Notes under the pieces: model-generated
Database searches by the model: none
Told to the model about the DNA's origin: nothing
Seen by the model: only the letters and a program-made list of their open reading frames with translations
Made by a program: the position numbers and the translations under genes
In this document: positions 34,946 through 44,743 of the stretch, piece after piece
Layout of the letters: every line of letters starts with the position of its first letter
Position numbering within the stretch: position 1 is the first letter of the stretch
NCBI RefSeq assembly: GCF_000413935.1
Contig: NZ_KE340378.1
Coordinates: 278,627-342,626, forward strand
Direction of reading: 5' to 3'
From: Acinetobacter colistiniresistens
GTDB taxonomy: Bacteria; Pseudomonadota; Gammaproteobacteria; Pseudomonadales; Moraxellaceae
Length of the DNA stretch: 64,000 bases

Positions 34946-35579
34946 TTTGGGCGGCTGCTACACAGGCACTGTAAATGTGTTGGCAGCCGAGCTGTTTTAA
35001 AACCTCAGATAAAGCACTGATTGAACTGCCTGTCGTGACGACGTCATCGACAATCAGGACGCGACGATAACGAATCTGATTCGGTGCTGCTGCAATAAAT
35101 TGCTGTTCGATATTTTCTAGTCGCTCTAATCGTGACAAGCCTTTTTGTGAGTGCTGGGCCAAGCGTTGTACAGGTTGCCAGATTGGCACATTCAAGTGCT
35201 TGCTTATGGCTTGGGCCAGCAAAAGGGCTTGATTAAAGCCGCGTTCTGCTAAGCGATCAGTTGAAATGGGCATCGGCACAATGGCATGAATTTTGGGCAG
35301 TTGCAGTTGCAGCAATAACCCGCTCAATAAGCGTTGATGCTGTAGTTTCTGCTCGTATTTGAATTGTTGAATCATCCGGTCAATCGGATAGTCATAATGG
35401 CAGGCGACGAAGATCTGTTGTTGATGACGCTCAATCGATTGTTTTAACCACGGTAGTTGTTGCCAACAGCTTTGACAAACTCCAAAGTGCCGTTTTATCC
35501 CAATATCACACAGACTGCATGGGGTGAAATAATCAAACAACTGTTGGGCTGATGTCTTGAGGCGTTTAAACATAAGCAT
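34890..35579 (-). CDS. comF: ComF-family phosphoribosyltransferase-like protein
   Basis: 229 residues from ATG 35579 (MLMFKRLKTSAQQLFDYFTP); M at 35573 is an alternative. N-terminal zinc-finger-like cysteines (CSLCDIGIKRHFGVCQSCW), then the PRTase fold with the PRPP loop VLIVDDVVTTGSSISALSEV. ComF is needed for natural transformation in competent bacteria, consistent with Acinetobacter. It overlaps the recG 3' end by 14 bases and the NUDIX gene 3' end by 56 bases. Confidence 0.92.
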   Translation of the reverse strand: MLMFKRLKTSAQQLFDYFTPCSLCDIGIKRHFGVCQSCWQQLPWLKQSIERHQQQIFVACHYDYPIDRMIQQFKYEQKLQHQRLLSGLLLQLQLPKIHAIVPMPISTDRLAERGFNQALLLAQAISKHLNVPIWQPVQRLAQHSQKGLSRLERLENIEQQFIAAAPNQIRYRRVLIVDDVVTTGSSISALSEVLKQLGCQHIYSACVAAAQIKHTRSFGAADTMESQLL

Positions 35580-37611
35580 ATCTTGGGGCTTCAGGTAGCC
35601 AGCGTTTGAGTAGGCCATCGGCATGTTGCGGATAGTCTTTCAGGATCTGTTCAGCCACATAATGTGCTTGCGTGAGTAAGTGGTCATCCCGTTCTAAGCG
35701 AGCGACCCGAAAACCCATATCTCCGGTTTGTTTGGTGCCGAGTAATTCCCCCGGACCTCGAATCTCCAGATCTTTTTCTGCAATCACAAAGCCATCATTA
35801 CTTTCACGTAATATTGAAAGCCGTTCCTGACCATTTTGAGATAAAGGCGTCTTATAGAGCAGGGCGCAGAAGCTAGCAGTTGCACCACGCCCCACTCGAC
35901 CTCGCAATTGATGCAGTTGCGAAAGGCCTAAACGCTCGGCATTTTCAATGATCATAATCGATGCATTGGGCACATCGACCCCGACTTCAATCACTGTGGT
36001 GGCGATTAACAGTTGTGATTCATTATTTTTAAAAGCCTGCATCACAGCTTGCTTTTCATCCGCTTTCATTTTGCCGTGGACCAGCCCGATGTTGATGTCT
36101 GGAAAGCGTTCTTTAATTTCCTGATAGGTGGCTTCTGCGGCTTGTGCATCCAAAGTTTCAGACTGTTCGACCAAGGTACAGACCCAATAGGCCTGCTTAC
36201 CTTCACGACAATTTGTGGCGATGCGTTGTAATACCTGTTCACGCCGATCTAGCGGAATGGTCACGGTTTGAATAGGGGTACGGCCGGGTGGCAGTTCGTC
36301 AATAATAGAGGTGTCGAGGTCACCATAGGCACTCATGGCCAGTGTCCGAGGAATTGGGGTTGCGGTCATCACCAGTTGATGTGGCGTAAACTGGTCAGCG
36401 CCTTTATTGCGTAAGGCAAGCCGTTGGTCAACACCAAAACGATGTTGTTCATCAATGATTACCAAGCCAAGTTTGGAGAATCCAACCGTGTCTTGGAACA
36501 AGGCATGGGTTCCGACAATCAGTTGGGCGTGACCTTCTTTAATTTGTTGTTCGGCGAGCGTTCGGGCTTTGCCTTTTTGTTTACCAGACAGCCATGCGAC
36601 CTGAATACCTAAAGGTTCAAACCAGCGCTTGAAGTTTAAATAATGTTGTTCAGCTAAAATTTCGGTGGGTGCCATTAACGCCACTTGCCAGTCTGCTTCG
36701 AGTGCATGGCAGGCTGCAACAGCTGCAACAAGGGTTTTACCTGCACCGACATCACCCTGCACCAAGCGTAGCATTGGCTGATCCTGTTTTAGGTCTTGCA
36801 AGATTTCCTTAGATACTCGTTTTTGTGCATTGGTCATTTGAAAGGGGAGTGCTTCCAATAACTTCTTTGCGAGTATTTTGCTACTACTAAAGCGTGGTGC
36901 TGCGATCTGACGGATATAGGCACGTCGTGTCAGCAGGCTGATTTGATGGGCAACCAGTTCTTCAAAAATCAGACGCTGCTGTGCCGGATGTGAACCCTGA
37001 TTGAGTTGCAGCATATTGGCATCAATCGGTGGCTCATGAATATAGTGTAGAGCCTGTTTCAGTTCATAGCCATTGCTGTATTGACTTGGCAATAATTCGG
37101 GCAGGTCATCACTATGATGTTTGAGCGCTTGGCGCACATATTCACGCAGTTTGGGCTGTGTCAGCCCTTCAGTACTGGGATAAATTGCGGTTAGTTGGGT
37201 TTTCGGTAAAGCGCTATGCTGCTGGATCACCTGAATTTCAGGATGATATAACTCTAACCCCCGTGCACCAACACGGACTTCACCAAAAATCCGTAACCGT
37301 TGTCCCATTTGGATGCGATCAGTGAGACCTTTATAAATATGATAAAAGCGTAAGGTTACCTTGCCAAAATCATCTTGCAGCAATGCTGCGAGGGATTTCT
37401 TTTTCCCAGGCGGGAAATCGACTGAGCGGACTTCGCCCTCAAGCAAATAACTACGCCCAACGACCAGCTGATTCATTGGAATAATAGTGCTACGATCTTC
37501 ATAGTCACGGGGCAGATGAAACAATAAATCATCCGTGCTAAAAATATGAAGCTTTTCTAAGAGGGTCGCTGCGGCAGCACCAACGCCTTGTAATTGCTGA
37601 ACTGATGTCAT
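35566..37611 (-). CDS. recG: ATP-dependent DNA helicase RecG
   Basis: 681 residues. N-terminal wedge/OB domain (SYLLEGEVRSVDFPPGKKKS), Walker A GDVGAGKTLVAAVAA, DEQH box VIIDEQHRFGVDQ, motif III TATPIPRTLA, and the C-terminal RecG signature LRGRVGRGATASFCALLY with DGFVIAEKDLEIRGPGELLG. It remodels stalled replication forks and Holliday junctions. It forms an operon with comF. Start ATG at 37611. Confidence 0.97.
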   Translation of the reverse strand: MTSVQQLQGVGAAAATLLEKLHIFSTDDLLFHLPRDYEDRSTIIPMNQLVVGRSYLLEGEVRSVDFPPGKKKSLAALLQDDFGKVTLRFYHIYKGLTDRIQMGQRLRIFGEVRVGARGLELYHPEIQVIQQHSALPKTQLTAIYPSTEGLTQPKLREYVRQALKHHSDDLPELLPSQYSNGYELKQALHYIHEPPIDANMLQLNQGSHPAQQRLIFEELVAHQISLLTRRAYIRQIAAPRFSSSKILAKKLLEALPFQMTNAQKRVSKEILQDLKQDQPMLRLVQGDVGAGKTLVAAVAACHALEADWQVALMAPTEILAEQHYLNFKRWFEPLGIQVAWLSGKQKGKARTLAEQQIKEGHAQLIVGTHALFQDTVGFSKLGLVIIDEQHRFGVDQRLALRNKGADQFTPHQLVMTATPIPRTLAMSAYGDLDTSIIDELPPGRTPIQTVTIPLDRREQVLQRIATNCREGKQAYWVCTLVEQSETLDAQAAEATYQEIKERFPDINIGLVHGKMKADEKQAVMQAFKNNESQLLIATTVIEVGVDVPNASIMIIENAERLGLSQLHQLRGRVGRGATASFCALLYKTPLSQNGQERLSILRESNDGFVIAEKDLEIRGPGELLGTKQTGDMGFRVARLERDDHLLTQAHYVAEQILKDYPQHADGLLKRWLPEAPRYAYV

Positions 37612-37629
37612 CTCTGCTCAAAGGTGTGT

Positions 37630-38448
37630 ATGCATATTTTATTTATTGGTTATGGTAAAACATCTCAGCGTGTTGCTAAACACTTATTTGAGCAAGGTCA
37701 CCACATTAGCACAATTAGTAGCAGTGAAAAAACAGATTGTTACGCGACGCATTATCTTCAGGATATTCACCAACTTGATTTAACTGGGCTACCGCCTATT
37801 GATATGGTGTATGTACTGCTTGCGCCTGCACAAAGTGGGATAGAGGCTTATCAGCAGACTTATGTTGAGACTATCGTGCCGATGGTTGAAGCGCTCAAAA
37901 CCCATCCTGTACAGCGTATTGTGATTTTATCCTCAACTCGGGTCTATGGTGAAAATGCGGGGGAGCGGATAGACGATGAATCCGAGATTCGACCTGCGGA
38001 TGCACAAGGACATGTGCTTCGTAAGATGGAGTTATTGTGGCAAGCGCATTATCCTGAGCAAAGTATTATTGTTCGCCCCACTGGAATTTATGGCAGTTCA
38101 ACTGTCCGATTAAAAAAATTGGCTGAACAGAGCCAGACCTACCCAGCTGTGCATTTTAGTAATCGGATTCATATTGATGATTTGGCCAAGTTTTTAGCTT
38201 TATTGATTAACTTATCTAAAGTTGAAAAGAGCTATATTGTCAGTAACAATCAGCCATTAGCCATGCATGAAATTCTGTTATGGTTTCAGCAACAGTTAAA
38301 TTTACCTGCTTTAAAACTCTTGTCACAACAGCCTACAGGCAAGCGGATTTATGCGACCCGATTAAGTAAAACAGGATTCCGATTTGACCATTTGATTTGC
38401 TTTAATGACTATGCAGCGGCGTTATTGGCACATAGTAATGAAGAATAA
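37630..38448 (+). CDS. NAD(P)-dependent epimerase/reductase-like protein (YeeZ type)
   Basis: 272 residues from ATG 37630, with AAGG 5 bases upstream; a GTG at 37624 would add two codons. Rossmann start MHILFIGYGKTSQRVAKHLF, with a GxGxxS-like nucleotide loop. Short-chain dehydrogenase features follow: ILSSTRVYGE, then HVLRKMELLW in place of YxxxK, and RPTGIYG. It is most like atypical extended SDR proteins such as YeeZ. The substrate is unknown. It is divergent from recG. Confidence 0.82.
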   Translation: MHILFIGYGKTSQRVAKHLFEQGHHISTISSSEKTDCYATHYLQDIHQLDLTGLPPIDMVYVLLAPAQSGIEAYQQTYVETIVPMVEALKTHPVQRIVILSSTRVYGENAGERIDDESEIRPADAQGHVLRKMELLWQAHYPEQSIIVRPTGIYGSSTVRLKKLAEQSQTYPAVHFSNRIHIDDLAKFLALLINLSKVEKSYIVSNNQPLAMHEILLWFQQQLNLPALKLLSQQPTGKRIYATRLSKTGFRFDHLICFNDYAAALLAHSNEE

Positions 38449-38573
38449 TTAGATTAGACTGTAAAGAACATTTAAAGAGTTGGTATGTATTTTGAATATT
38501 AAATACTAACACATTCCGTAAAGGAACCGCCTGTATTGAGCACATGGTTTGCGGCGAGGCGTAGAGGTAATAC

Positions 38574-39557
38574 ATGAGAAAAATAATTTGCATGATCCTA
38601 TTTGGATTGATCACAAGCAGTAGTTGGGCGATAGAGCAGTCATGGTGTGTCTTTGATCCTTTAAATACACAGGGTGATATTAGTCGTCGCTTACAAGATA
38701 TTCGTCTGTATGCACTACAAAATCAAGTTCAGCTGAAATTTCAAACCTTTAAGGATGAGAGAGAGGCGATACAGGCGTTTGATCAAGGTAAATGTTCAGG
38801 TCTGGTCGCGTCGAACTTTAATACCTATCGCTATAATCATTTTATGGGCACAACGGGTGGTATTGGATTGATTCCAAATAATCGTGTTGCTCGTGTATTC
38901 CTGCAATTATTAAATAATAAAAATGTTGAAAAGCGTATGGTGGGCACGAACTATGAAGTGCTTGGCATGATCCCGATTGGTACCGCCTATATGATTATGA
39001 ATACGCAACAGATTAATAAAGTGTCTCAGTTAAAGAATAAAACCATTGGGATTTTGGAGAATAATCCACCACAGCAGGCACTGGTACAGAGTGTTGGAGC
39101 CAAACCCGTCTATGTTGATTTTTCTAATGCAGTGGATGCGTTTAAGCAGAAAAAGATTGATATTTTGGCTGCACCTGCCTATGGGATATTGCCGTATAAC
39201 TTGAAAAAAGAATTTGGTGAATCAACCCAAGTGGTGAACTTTCCTATGGCTTATTTTGCGATGAATATCGTGATTCGGCCACAAGCCTATCCAGTGGATT
39301 TTGGTCGACTGATACGGTCTTGGTTTGTACGTAATAGCAATGTGCTGACTGCGCAAGCCATTCAGTGGGAAAATCATTTACCTGCTTATTATTGGGCTGA
39401 TATTTCAAGCTATGAAAAGCAGGGCTATGATGCCATGGTGCTAAAGATTAGCAAGCGGTATGTCGATTCGGGCTATTACGATGCCTATTTTGTCGAGCTG
39501 ATTAGACGATTGCGTTGTTTGGATGATCCCAAATATCTGGAATGCCGTAATAAATAG
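38574..39557 (+). CDS. AdeT-like putative solute-binding protein
   Basis: 327 residues with signal peptide MRKIICMILFGLITSSSWAI. The mature domain looks like a periplasmic binding protein: CVFDPLNTQGDISRRLQDIR, QAFDQGKCSGLVASNFNTYR and LKNKTIGILENNPPQQALVQ. The family (AdeT1/AdeT2 of Acinetobacter) has been reported as an efflux-related resistance protein but resembles TRAP-type solute receptors. I recall the match from sequence style and length, so the sub-family is not certain. It has its own terminator. Confidence 0.65.
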   Translation: MRKIICMILFGLITSSSWAIEQSWCVFDPLNTQGDISRRLQDIRLYALQNQVQLKFQTFKDEREAIQAFDQGKCSGLVASNFNTYRYNHFMGTTGGIGLIPNNRVARVFLQLLNNKNVEKRMVGTNYEVLGMIPIGTAYMIMNTQQINKVSQLKNKTIGILENNPPQQALVQSVGAKPVYVDFSNAVDAFKQKKIDILAAPAYGILPYNLKKEFGESTQVVNFPMAYFAMNIVIRPQAYPVDFGRLIRSWFVRNSNVLTAQAIQWENHLPAYYWADISSYEKQGYDAMVLKISKRYVDSGYYDAYFVELIRRLRCLDDPKYLECRNK

Positions 39558-39565
39558 GCATTAAA

Positions 39566-39593
39566 GAAAAAGGCAACCGAAGTTGCCTTTTTT
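39566..39593. terminator. Bidirectional rho-independent terminator
   Basis: AAGGCAAC (39570-39577), CGAA, GTTGCCTT (39582-39589), flanked by A's and six T's. It lies between the convergent AdeT-like and plsB genes. Confidence 0.92.
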
Positions 39594-39597
39594 ATGC

Positions 39598-42144
39598 TTA
39601 AGATTTTTTGCGTTTTAAACGACGTTTGGCTTGTTGTGACGCCATGGCTTCTAAGGCTTCTGCCAGCTCTTCATCGCTGAAGGTGGTGATGTGCTGCAAC
39701 ATTTGTAAGGTGGTTTCATCCAACACCAGTTGAGCACCAGCCGCCATCTCACTGAAATTATCCTCGTACTCAATAAAGCCTTTTTCATTGTTACGAATAT
39801 AATTTTGTTGTGTGAGGACTTTCATAAAGCTTTGGAATAAGGCTTTATCGAAGAACTCAGGTGAGTTGAACTCATACAGTACAGATAGACGTTGACCCAA
39901 TAAATGACTCAGCTCTTCCACTTGCTTAGTGGAAATATTGCCTGAACCACGTTGCGTGATCAGTGCCAAAGTCATGTAGTAACGCTCTAAACTCTGCTTT
40001 ACTGGCATCGCCAAGGTCACGAGTTTTTGATGTTCTTCACTATTTGGCGTTGGGCTAAATAAATTGTCTTCATGATCTTGGAAAATCAGACCGATTTTAA
40101 CTAACGCATCGATATAGCTATCAATTTGCTGCTGTAAGTCGCTCGCTTGCCATTTCATGAACAATTCGGCTTTTAAGAACGGATATAAGGTACGAATCAC
40201 GTTACTCAAATCGTTCTTGTGGATTTTACCGTTATGTTCAACCAGAGAAGCCACCAATGACGGCAATACAAAGGCATGTAAAATATTATTACGGAAATAG
40301 GTGAGCAGAACTGCCTGATTATCTTCAATCGCAATAATATCGCCGAGCACATGTTGAACACGTTTAATCAGCTTGAGTTTCAGACCATAGGCCACGATTT
40401 CTTTGCCCGATAATGAAGTGACTTGAGTCCGTTCATCGTAGGGTTGTTGAGTGGCTAAATCGCGATAGATATCCAGTTGCTTGGCGCAAATCTCTTCATC
40501 AAGGGTGTGTTTTGGGGTCGCCAATAAAATGAGAGACAACAACGAAACAGGATTGATCACCACAGCGCGGTTAATATTTTCTAAAATCAGGTTGGCTGAA
40601 TTTGCCACAACATTCGAAATTTCTGTTGTGCTTGGTGTCTCATTGACAAGATGTTCAGCATTATTCTGCTTTAAAATGTCATTCAGGAAGACGGGCTCAC
40701 CAAAGTTGACATGGACTTTACCAAAGATACGCTCAATTTTACGTAAGGTTTTCACGATACCAAAAATCGATTCTGCTTCTTTCGGTTTACCTTGCATTTC
40801 ACCGACATAAGTCGACCCTTCCATAAGACGCTCGTAACCAATGTAAGTTGGGACAAATACAATTGGTTTTGCTGGGCCACGTAAATGACCTTGGATGGTC
40901 ATGGCCAACATGCCTGTTTTTGGCGGCAATAAGCGACCTGTACGCGAACGCCCTCCTTCAATGAAGTACTCAATAGGGGTGTTGCGAGATAAAATGCTGT
41001 ATAAATATTCTTTGAATACAGAAGTATAAAGTGCATTGCCACGGAAAGAACGGCGAATAAAGAAGGCGCCGCCGCCACGCAATAACTGACCTACAAATGG
41101 TAGATTCAGGTTATCACCCGCAGCAATGTATGGAATCATCAAACCGCGTTTATAAATAACATAGGACAATAATAAATAGTCGATATGGCTACGATGGCAA
41201 GGGGTGTAGACAATTTCGTAGTCTTTGGCTAATTCACGAATGGTACTGAAGTTATGTACTTCAACGCCGTCATAGAGTTGCGTCCATAAACGGGTTAAGG
41301 CCATATCGGCAAAACGGACAGCGGACGCAGAGTAGTCCGATACAATTTCATTGACATAGCCAATGGCACGGCGTTCAGCTTCAAGCATGCTAATTTTATG
41401 CTGAATGCTTTCACGGCGAATGGCATCTTGTACTTCGGGTGACTTCACTACCGATTGCATTACGTTACGGCGGTCTGACAAGTCAGGACCAAGCACGACT
41501 TCACGTTGTTGATCTAAATAGGTGTCTAAAGAGCTTGCAATGTAGGTTGCTGGTGAAACATTTGGATGGTTGGTCTTGGCATAATCTACCAACTCACGTA
41601 AAGATTGTGCTTCATGAAACTCTAAATAAGACTGGCGACCATGCAGGCCGATGTTCATGAGTTGTTTTACTGTGCCCGGTGTTGCCCAGGTATCAGAGAA
41701 AAGTAATTTGAACCAAGAATCTTCTTTATCTGGAGAGCGTCCCCACAGTACGGTGACGGGAACCAGTTCAATATCAATCTCAGGGTTTTGCTCAAGTGCT
41801 TCAACAAGCTGCAATAAACGGGGAGGAAAGGTTTGGGTATTAAAAAAATTATTTTCGTTATGATGTAAAAAAAGAACTGAGTTTTTTTCCTGATAGCTGC
41901 CAAAACTTAAGGGGTCTAGCGCAGGTTTTAAATGCAGCCGACGGGTTTCACCATCGACCACCAAGGCATTACTGCGTGAATAATTTTGTAAAACATAGCA
42001 AACTAGTTTATTTGAATCGGTTGTGTTTTGCTCTGTTGAGGTGGATTCTGTAGGAACTTCACCAAGAACATGTGGGGTTACCACAAGGTCAAGTAACTTA
42101 CTCGAAAGTTGGCGATACATTTGACCAAATCCAGTCTTGGACAT
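39598..42144 (-). CDS. plsB: Glycerol-3-phosphate 1-O-acyltransferase
   Basis: 848 residues, typical for PlsB. AGGAG lies 7 bases before the ATG. Acyltransferase motifs: I HRSHIDYLLLSY (HX4D), II GAFFIRRSFRGNALYTSVFK, III EYFIEGGRSRTGRLLPPKTG, and IV RPAKPIVFVPTYIGYERLM-type. The C-terminus is lysine/arginine rich (KRRLKRKKS). It makes lysophosphatidic acid from acyl-ACP or acyl-CoA at the inner membrane, the first step in phospholipid synthesis. It is divergent from tesB. Confidence 0.96.
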   Translation of the reverse strand: MSKTGFGQMYRQLSSKLLDLVVTPHVLGEVPTESTSTEQNTTDSNKLVCYVLQNYSRSNALVVDGETRRLHLKPALDPLSFGSYQEKNSVLFLHHNENNFFNTQTFPPRLLQLVEALEQNPEIDIELVPVTVLWGRSPDKEDSWFKLLFSDTWATPGTVKQLMNIGLHGRQSYLEFHEAQSLRELVDYAKTNHPNVSPATYIASSLDTYLDQQREVVLGPDLSDRRNVMQSVVKSPEVQDAIRRESIQHKISMLEAERRAIGYVNEIVSDYSASAVRFADMALTRLWTQLYDGVEVHNFSTIRELAKDYEIVYTPCHRSHIDYLLLSYVIYKRGLMIPYIAAGDNLNLPFVGQLLRGGGAFFIRRSFRGNALYTSVFKEYLYSILSRNTPIEYFIEGGRSRTGRLLPPKTGMLAMTIQGHLRGPAKPIVFVPTYIGYERLMEGSTYVGEMQGKPKEAESIFGIVKTLRKIERIFGKVHVNFGEPVFLNDILKQNNAEHLVNETPSTTEISNVVANSANLILENINRAVVINPVSLLSLILLATPKHTLDEEICAKQLDIYRDLATQQPYDERTQVTSLSGKEIVAYGLKLKLIKRVQHVLGDIIAIEDNQAVLLTYFRNNILHAFVLPSLVASLVEHNGKIHKNDLSNVIRTLYPFLKAELFMKWQASDLQQQIDSYIDALVKIGLIFQDHEDNLFSPTPNSEEHQKLVTLAMPVKQSLERYYMTLALITQRGSGNISTKQVEELSHLLGQRLSVLYEFNSPEFFDKALFQSFMKVLTQQNYIRNNEKGFIEYEDNFSEMAAGAQLVLDETTLQMLQHITTFSDEELAEALEAMASQQAKRRLKRKKS

Positions 42145-42443
42145 TACAAACTCCTAAATAATAATCCTGACAGCAAGTCATGATGAACACGACATTCTGC
42201 GATATTCTTACATGAAACGGTATGTTATTTTCTGACAAAATATAGCGTATTTGGTAGATTTTATCGTTAAAAATCGTATTTTTAGCGGTTATAAATAAAG
42301 ATTGGGATTGTGAATGCATCATTAACGTGACGCATGAATCATTTTATCCTGATCATTGTGCTTTGAATTTGTGGCACAATCAAAATTATCAACCCTGAAA
42401 GGAATTGGTTGATCTCTCCTCATTGATGTTGGAAGACTATTAC

Positions 42444-43316
42444 ATGAATGCGTTAACTCAAGAATTGGTAGAACTGTTGACTCTGGAAAAGCTGGAAGAG
42501 CATATTTTTCGAGGCAATAGCCGCAATTTGGTAGGCAAGCGAGTATTCGGTGGACAGGTGCTTGGACAGGCCTTGAGAGCAGCGTCATATACTACAGATC
42601 GTCCTGCACACTCTTTACATGCCTATTTTCTGTATGGCGGCGATGTCAATGCACCGATTATTTATGAAGTTGATCCACTTCGTGATGGAAAGAGTTTTGC
42701 CAGTCGACAAGTTCGTGCGATTCAACATGGCCGAACCATTTTTTCTGCAATGGTATCTTTTGCCAATCAGGAAGAAGGGCTGAACTATCAGCATAAAGAG
42801 CCGGAATATCCTGCACCTGAAGCATTGAAGTCTGAAAAAGAGCTGAAAGAAAGTCTGATCAATTTTGTGCCTGAAAATGTACGTGCCAGTTTTATGCGTG
42901 AACGTCATGTAGAAATTAGGCCGACGCAATTGATTAATCCGTTTCAGCCACAGCCTGAAGCGCCGTTTTATGCGCATTACATTCGGACCCATGATGCGAT
43001 TCCGCAGGATCTGGATGAGATCTCTTTGCATCAAGCCATTGTTGCTTTCTACTCGGATTTTACCTTGATGACCACGGCATTGCGTCCACATGGATTGTCT
43101 TGGATTTCACCGAATTTACAATGTGCCAGCATTGATCACACGATTTACTTCCATCGTCCGCTACGTGCCGATGAATGGATGCTTTACGATATGGAAGCAA
43201 CCATCAGTGCCAGTTCCCGTGGCTTGAACTTTGGGCGGATGTGGCAAAACGGGCAGTTGGTGTGTAGTACCGTACAAGAAGGTTTGATTCGGCTCAGAGA
43301 AATTGAAACCCAGTGA
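42444..43316 (+). CDS. tesB: Acyl-CoA thioesterase II
   Basis: 290 residues from ATG 42444 (MNALTQELVELLTLEKLEEH) with GGAAG 8 bases upstream; frames from 42405 or 42426 are longer than the family. Double hot-dog: RVFGGQVLGQALRAA, HSLHAYFLYGGDVNAPIIYE, and in the second half SLHQAIVAFYSDFTLMTTAL with DHTIYFHRPLRADEWMLYD and GRMWQNGQLVCSTVQEGLIR. It hydrolyses medium- and long-chain acyl-CoA. A terminator follows. Confidence 0.95.
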   Translation: MNALTQELVELLTLEKLEEHIFRGNSRNLVGKRVFGGQVLGQALRAASYTTDRPAHSLHAYFLYGGDVNAPIIYEVDPLRDGKSFASRQVRAIQHGRTIFSAMVSFANQEEGLNYQHKEPEYPAPEALKSEKELKESLINFVPENVRASFMRERHVEIRPTQLINPFQPQPEAPFYAHYIRTHDAIPQDLDEISLHQAIVAFYSDFTLMTTALRPHGLSWISPNLQCASIDHTIYFHRPLRADEWMLYDMEATISASSRGLNFGRMWQNGQLVCSTVQEGLIRLREIETQ

Positions 43317-43333
43317 AAAAATGAATCAACACT

Positions 43334-43360
43334 AAAGCCATCATTCTGATGGCTTTTTTT
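43334..43360 (+). terminator. Rho-independent terminator of tesB
   Basis: AAAGCCATC (43334-43342), ATTCT, GATGGCTTT (43348-43356), then T's. Confidence 0.92.
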
Positions 43361-43446
43361 ATCATAAGGATGTGACAAAAAATTGCTCGATTCTTCAACA
43401 TGGGCATGCCATAGTACGGCTAAGTTACAACGCTTTATCGCATAAA

Positions 43447-44688
43447 ATGAATTTAAATACGCAAATTTTAATTGCAGCTATACTTGGCGTGGCCTTTGGT
43501 TTTCTATTGTTGGCCTATCCCCAGACGACATTTGTTGATCACAGTCTCTATGGCTTGGGTATTTTAAGTAGCATTTTCATTGGCTTGTTGAAAATGTTGC
43601 TGGTTCCCCTGATTTTTAGCTCGATTGTGGTTGGCGTTTCCAACTTGCAAGCCGGTGGGCAATTCGGCCGAGTCTGGAAGATTACCGCATTAAGTTGTTT
43701 TACCACCACGACCTTGGCTTTGATTCTAGGGATCAGCTGTGCGCATCTATTTGAGGTGGGCAAGGGTGTGGATATTCAATTATTCCAAGCCGCGATGGAT
43801 AGTCATCAAACCCCTGATACGCTAACACCGTCGAGTTTCTTCACCACGTTTATTCAGAATACCTTAATTAATCCGTTTAAAGCCTTTAGTGATGGCAATG
43901 TGCTGGCAGTGGTGGTATTTGCCTTATTTGTGGGTGTGGCTTTGGTCAAAGGCGGTGAGCGTTTTGTTCTGGTGCGTAATATCAGCCAACAATTTTTTGA
44001 CATCATGATGATGCTGGTGGGCTGGGTGATGAAACTTGCGCCGATTGGTATTTTTGCTTTACTGGCAAAGTTGATTGCCACTGAAGATTTGTCGGTGTTG
44101 AGTCGCTTGGTTGAGTTTGCCGCGGTGGTGACAGGCACAACCATTTTTCATGGCGTTGTGGTGTTGCCAGTCTTGTTGTGGATTTTTGGGCGCATGAATC
44201 CCCTTACTTTTTTTAGAGGGGCGAGAGCCGCCTTGGTGACTGCCTTTGCCACCAGTTCCAGTTCTGCCACCATGCCGCTGAGTATGAAGTACGCGCAGGA
44301 AAATTTGGGCGTGCGTCCACAAACTGCGGGCTTTGTCATTCCCTTAGGCACGCAGCTAAATATGGATGGAACAGCATTGTATGAGGCAGCAGCAGCGTTA
44401 TTTATTGCCAATTTAATGGGTTTGGACTTAAGCCTGACCCAACAACTGATTGTCTGTTTAACCGCCATGATTGCATCCTTAGGCGCACCGGGGATTCCAA
44501 GTGCGGGGATGGTCACCATGATCATGGTGCTACAGTCGGTGGGTCTACCTGCGGAAGCGATTGCAATTTTACTGCCGATTGATCGTGTGCTCGATACGGT
44601 ACGCACCGTGGTCAATGTACAAGGCGATATGATGATTAGTGTTGTGGTTGATCGTTATGCCAAGAAAGCTGAAGCAGAGTCCAGTTGA
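43447..44688 (+). CDS. Dicarboxylate/amino acid:cation symporter (DAACS family)
   Basis: 413 residues from ATG 43447 (MNLNTQILIAAILGVAFGFL); a GTG at 43372 would add 25 codons and has AAGGA one base away, so the start is not fixed. About eight membrane segments. Transport motifs are clear: AFATSSSSATMPLSMKYAQE, the TM7 sequence PLGTQLNMDGTALYEAAAAL and the re-entrant ASLGAPGIPSAGMVTMIMVL. It carries C4-dicarboxylates or acidic amino acids with Na+ or H+; the substrate is not resolved. Confidence 0.92.
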   Translation: MNLNTQILIAAILGVAFGFLLLAYPQTTFVDHSLYGLGILSSIFIGLLKMLLVPLIFSSIVVGVSNLQAGGQFGRVWKITALSCFTTTTLALILGISCAHLFEVGKGVDIQLFQAAMDSHQTPDTLTPSSFFTTFIQNTLINPFKAFSDGNVLAVVVFALFVGVALVKGGERFVLVRNISQQFFDIMMMLVGWVMKLAPIGIFALLAKLIATEDLSVLSRLVEFAAVVTGTTIFHGVVVLPVLLWIFGRMNPLTFFRGARAALVTAFATSSSSATMPLSMKYAQENLGVRPQTAGFVIPLGTQLNMDGTALYEAAAALFIANLMGLDLSLTQQLIVCLTAMIASLGAPGIPSAGMVTMIMVLQSVGLPAEAIAILLPIDRVLDTVRTVVNVQGDMMISVVVDRYAKKAEAESS

Positions 44689-44697
44689 TTGGATGAA

Positions 44698-44733
44698 ATA
44701 AAAAAAAGCAGGAAATCATTCCTGCTTTTTTTA
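44698..44733. terminator. Bidirectional rho-independent terminator
   Basis: GCAGGAA (44708-44714), ATCA, TTCCTGC (44719-44725), with A8 on the left and T7 on the right. It serves the symporter gene and the disrupted hydrolase gene. Confidence 0.92.
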
Positions 44734-44743
44734 TATTTAAGAT

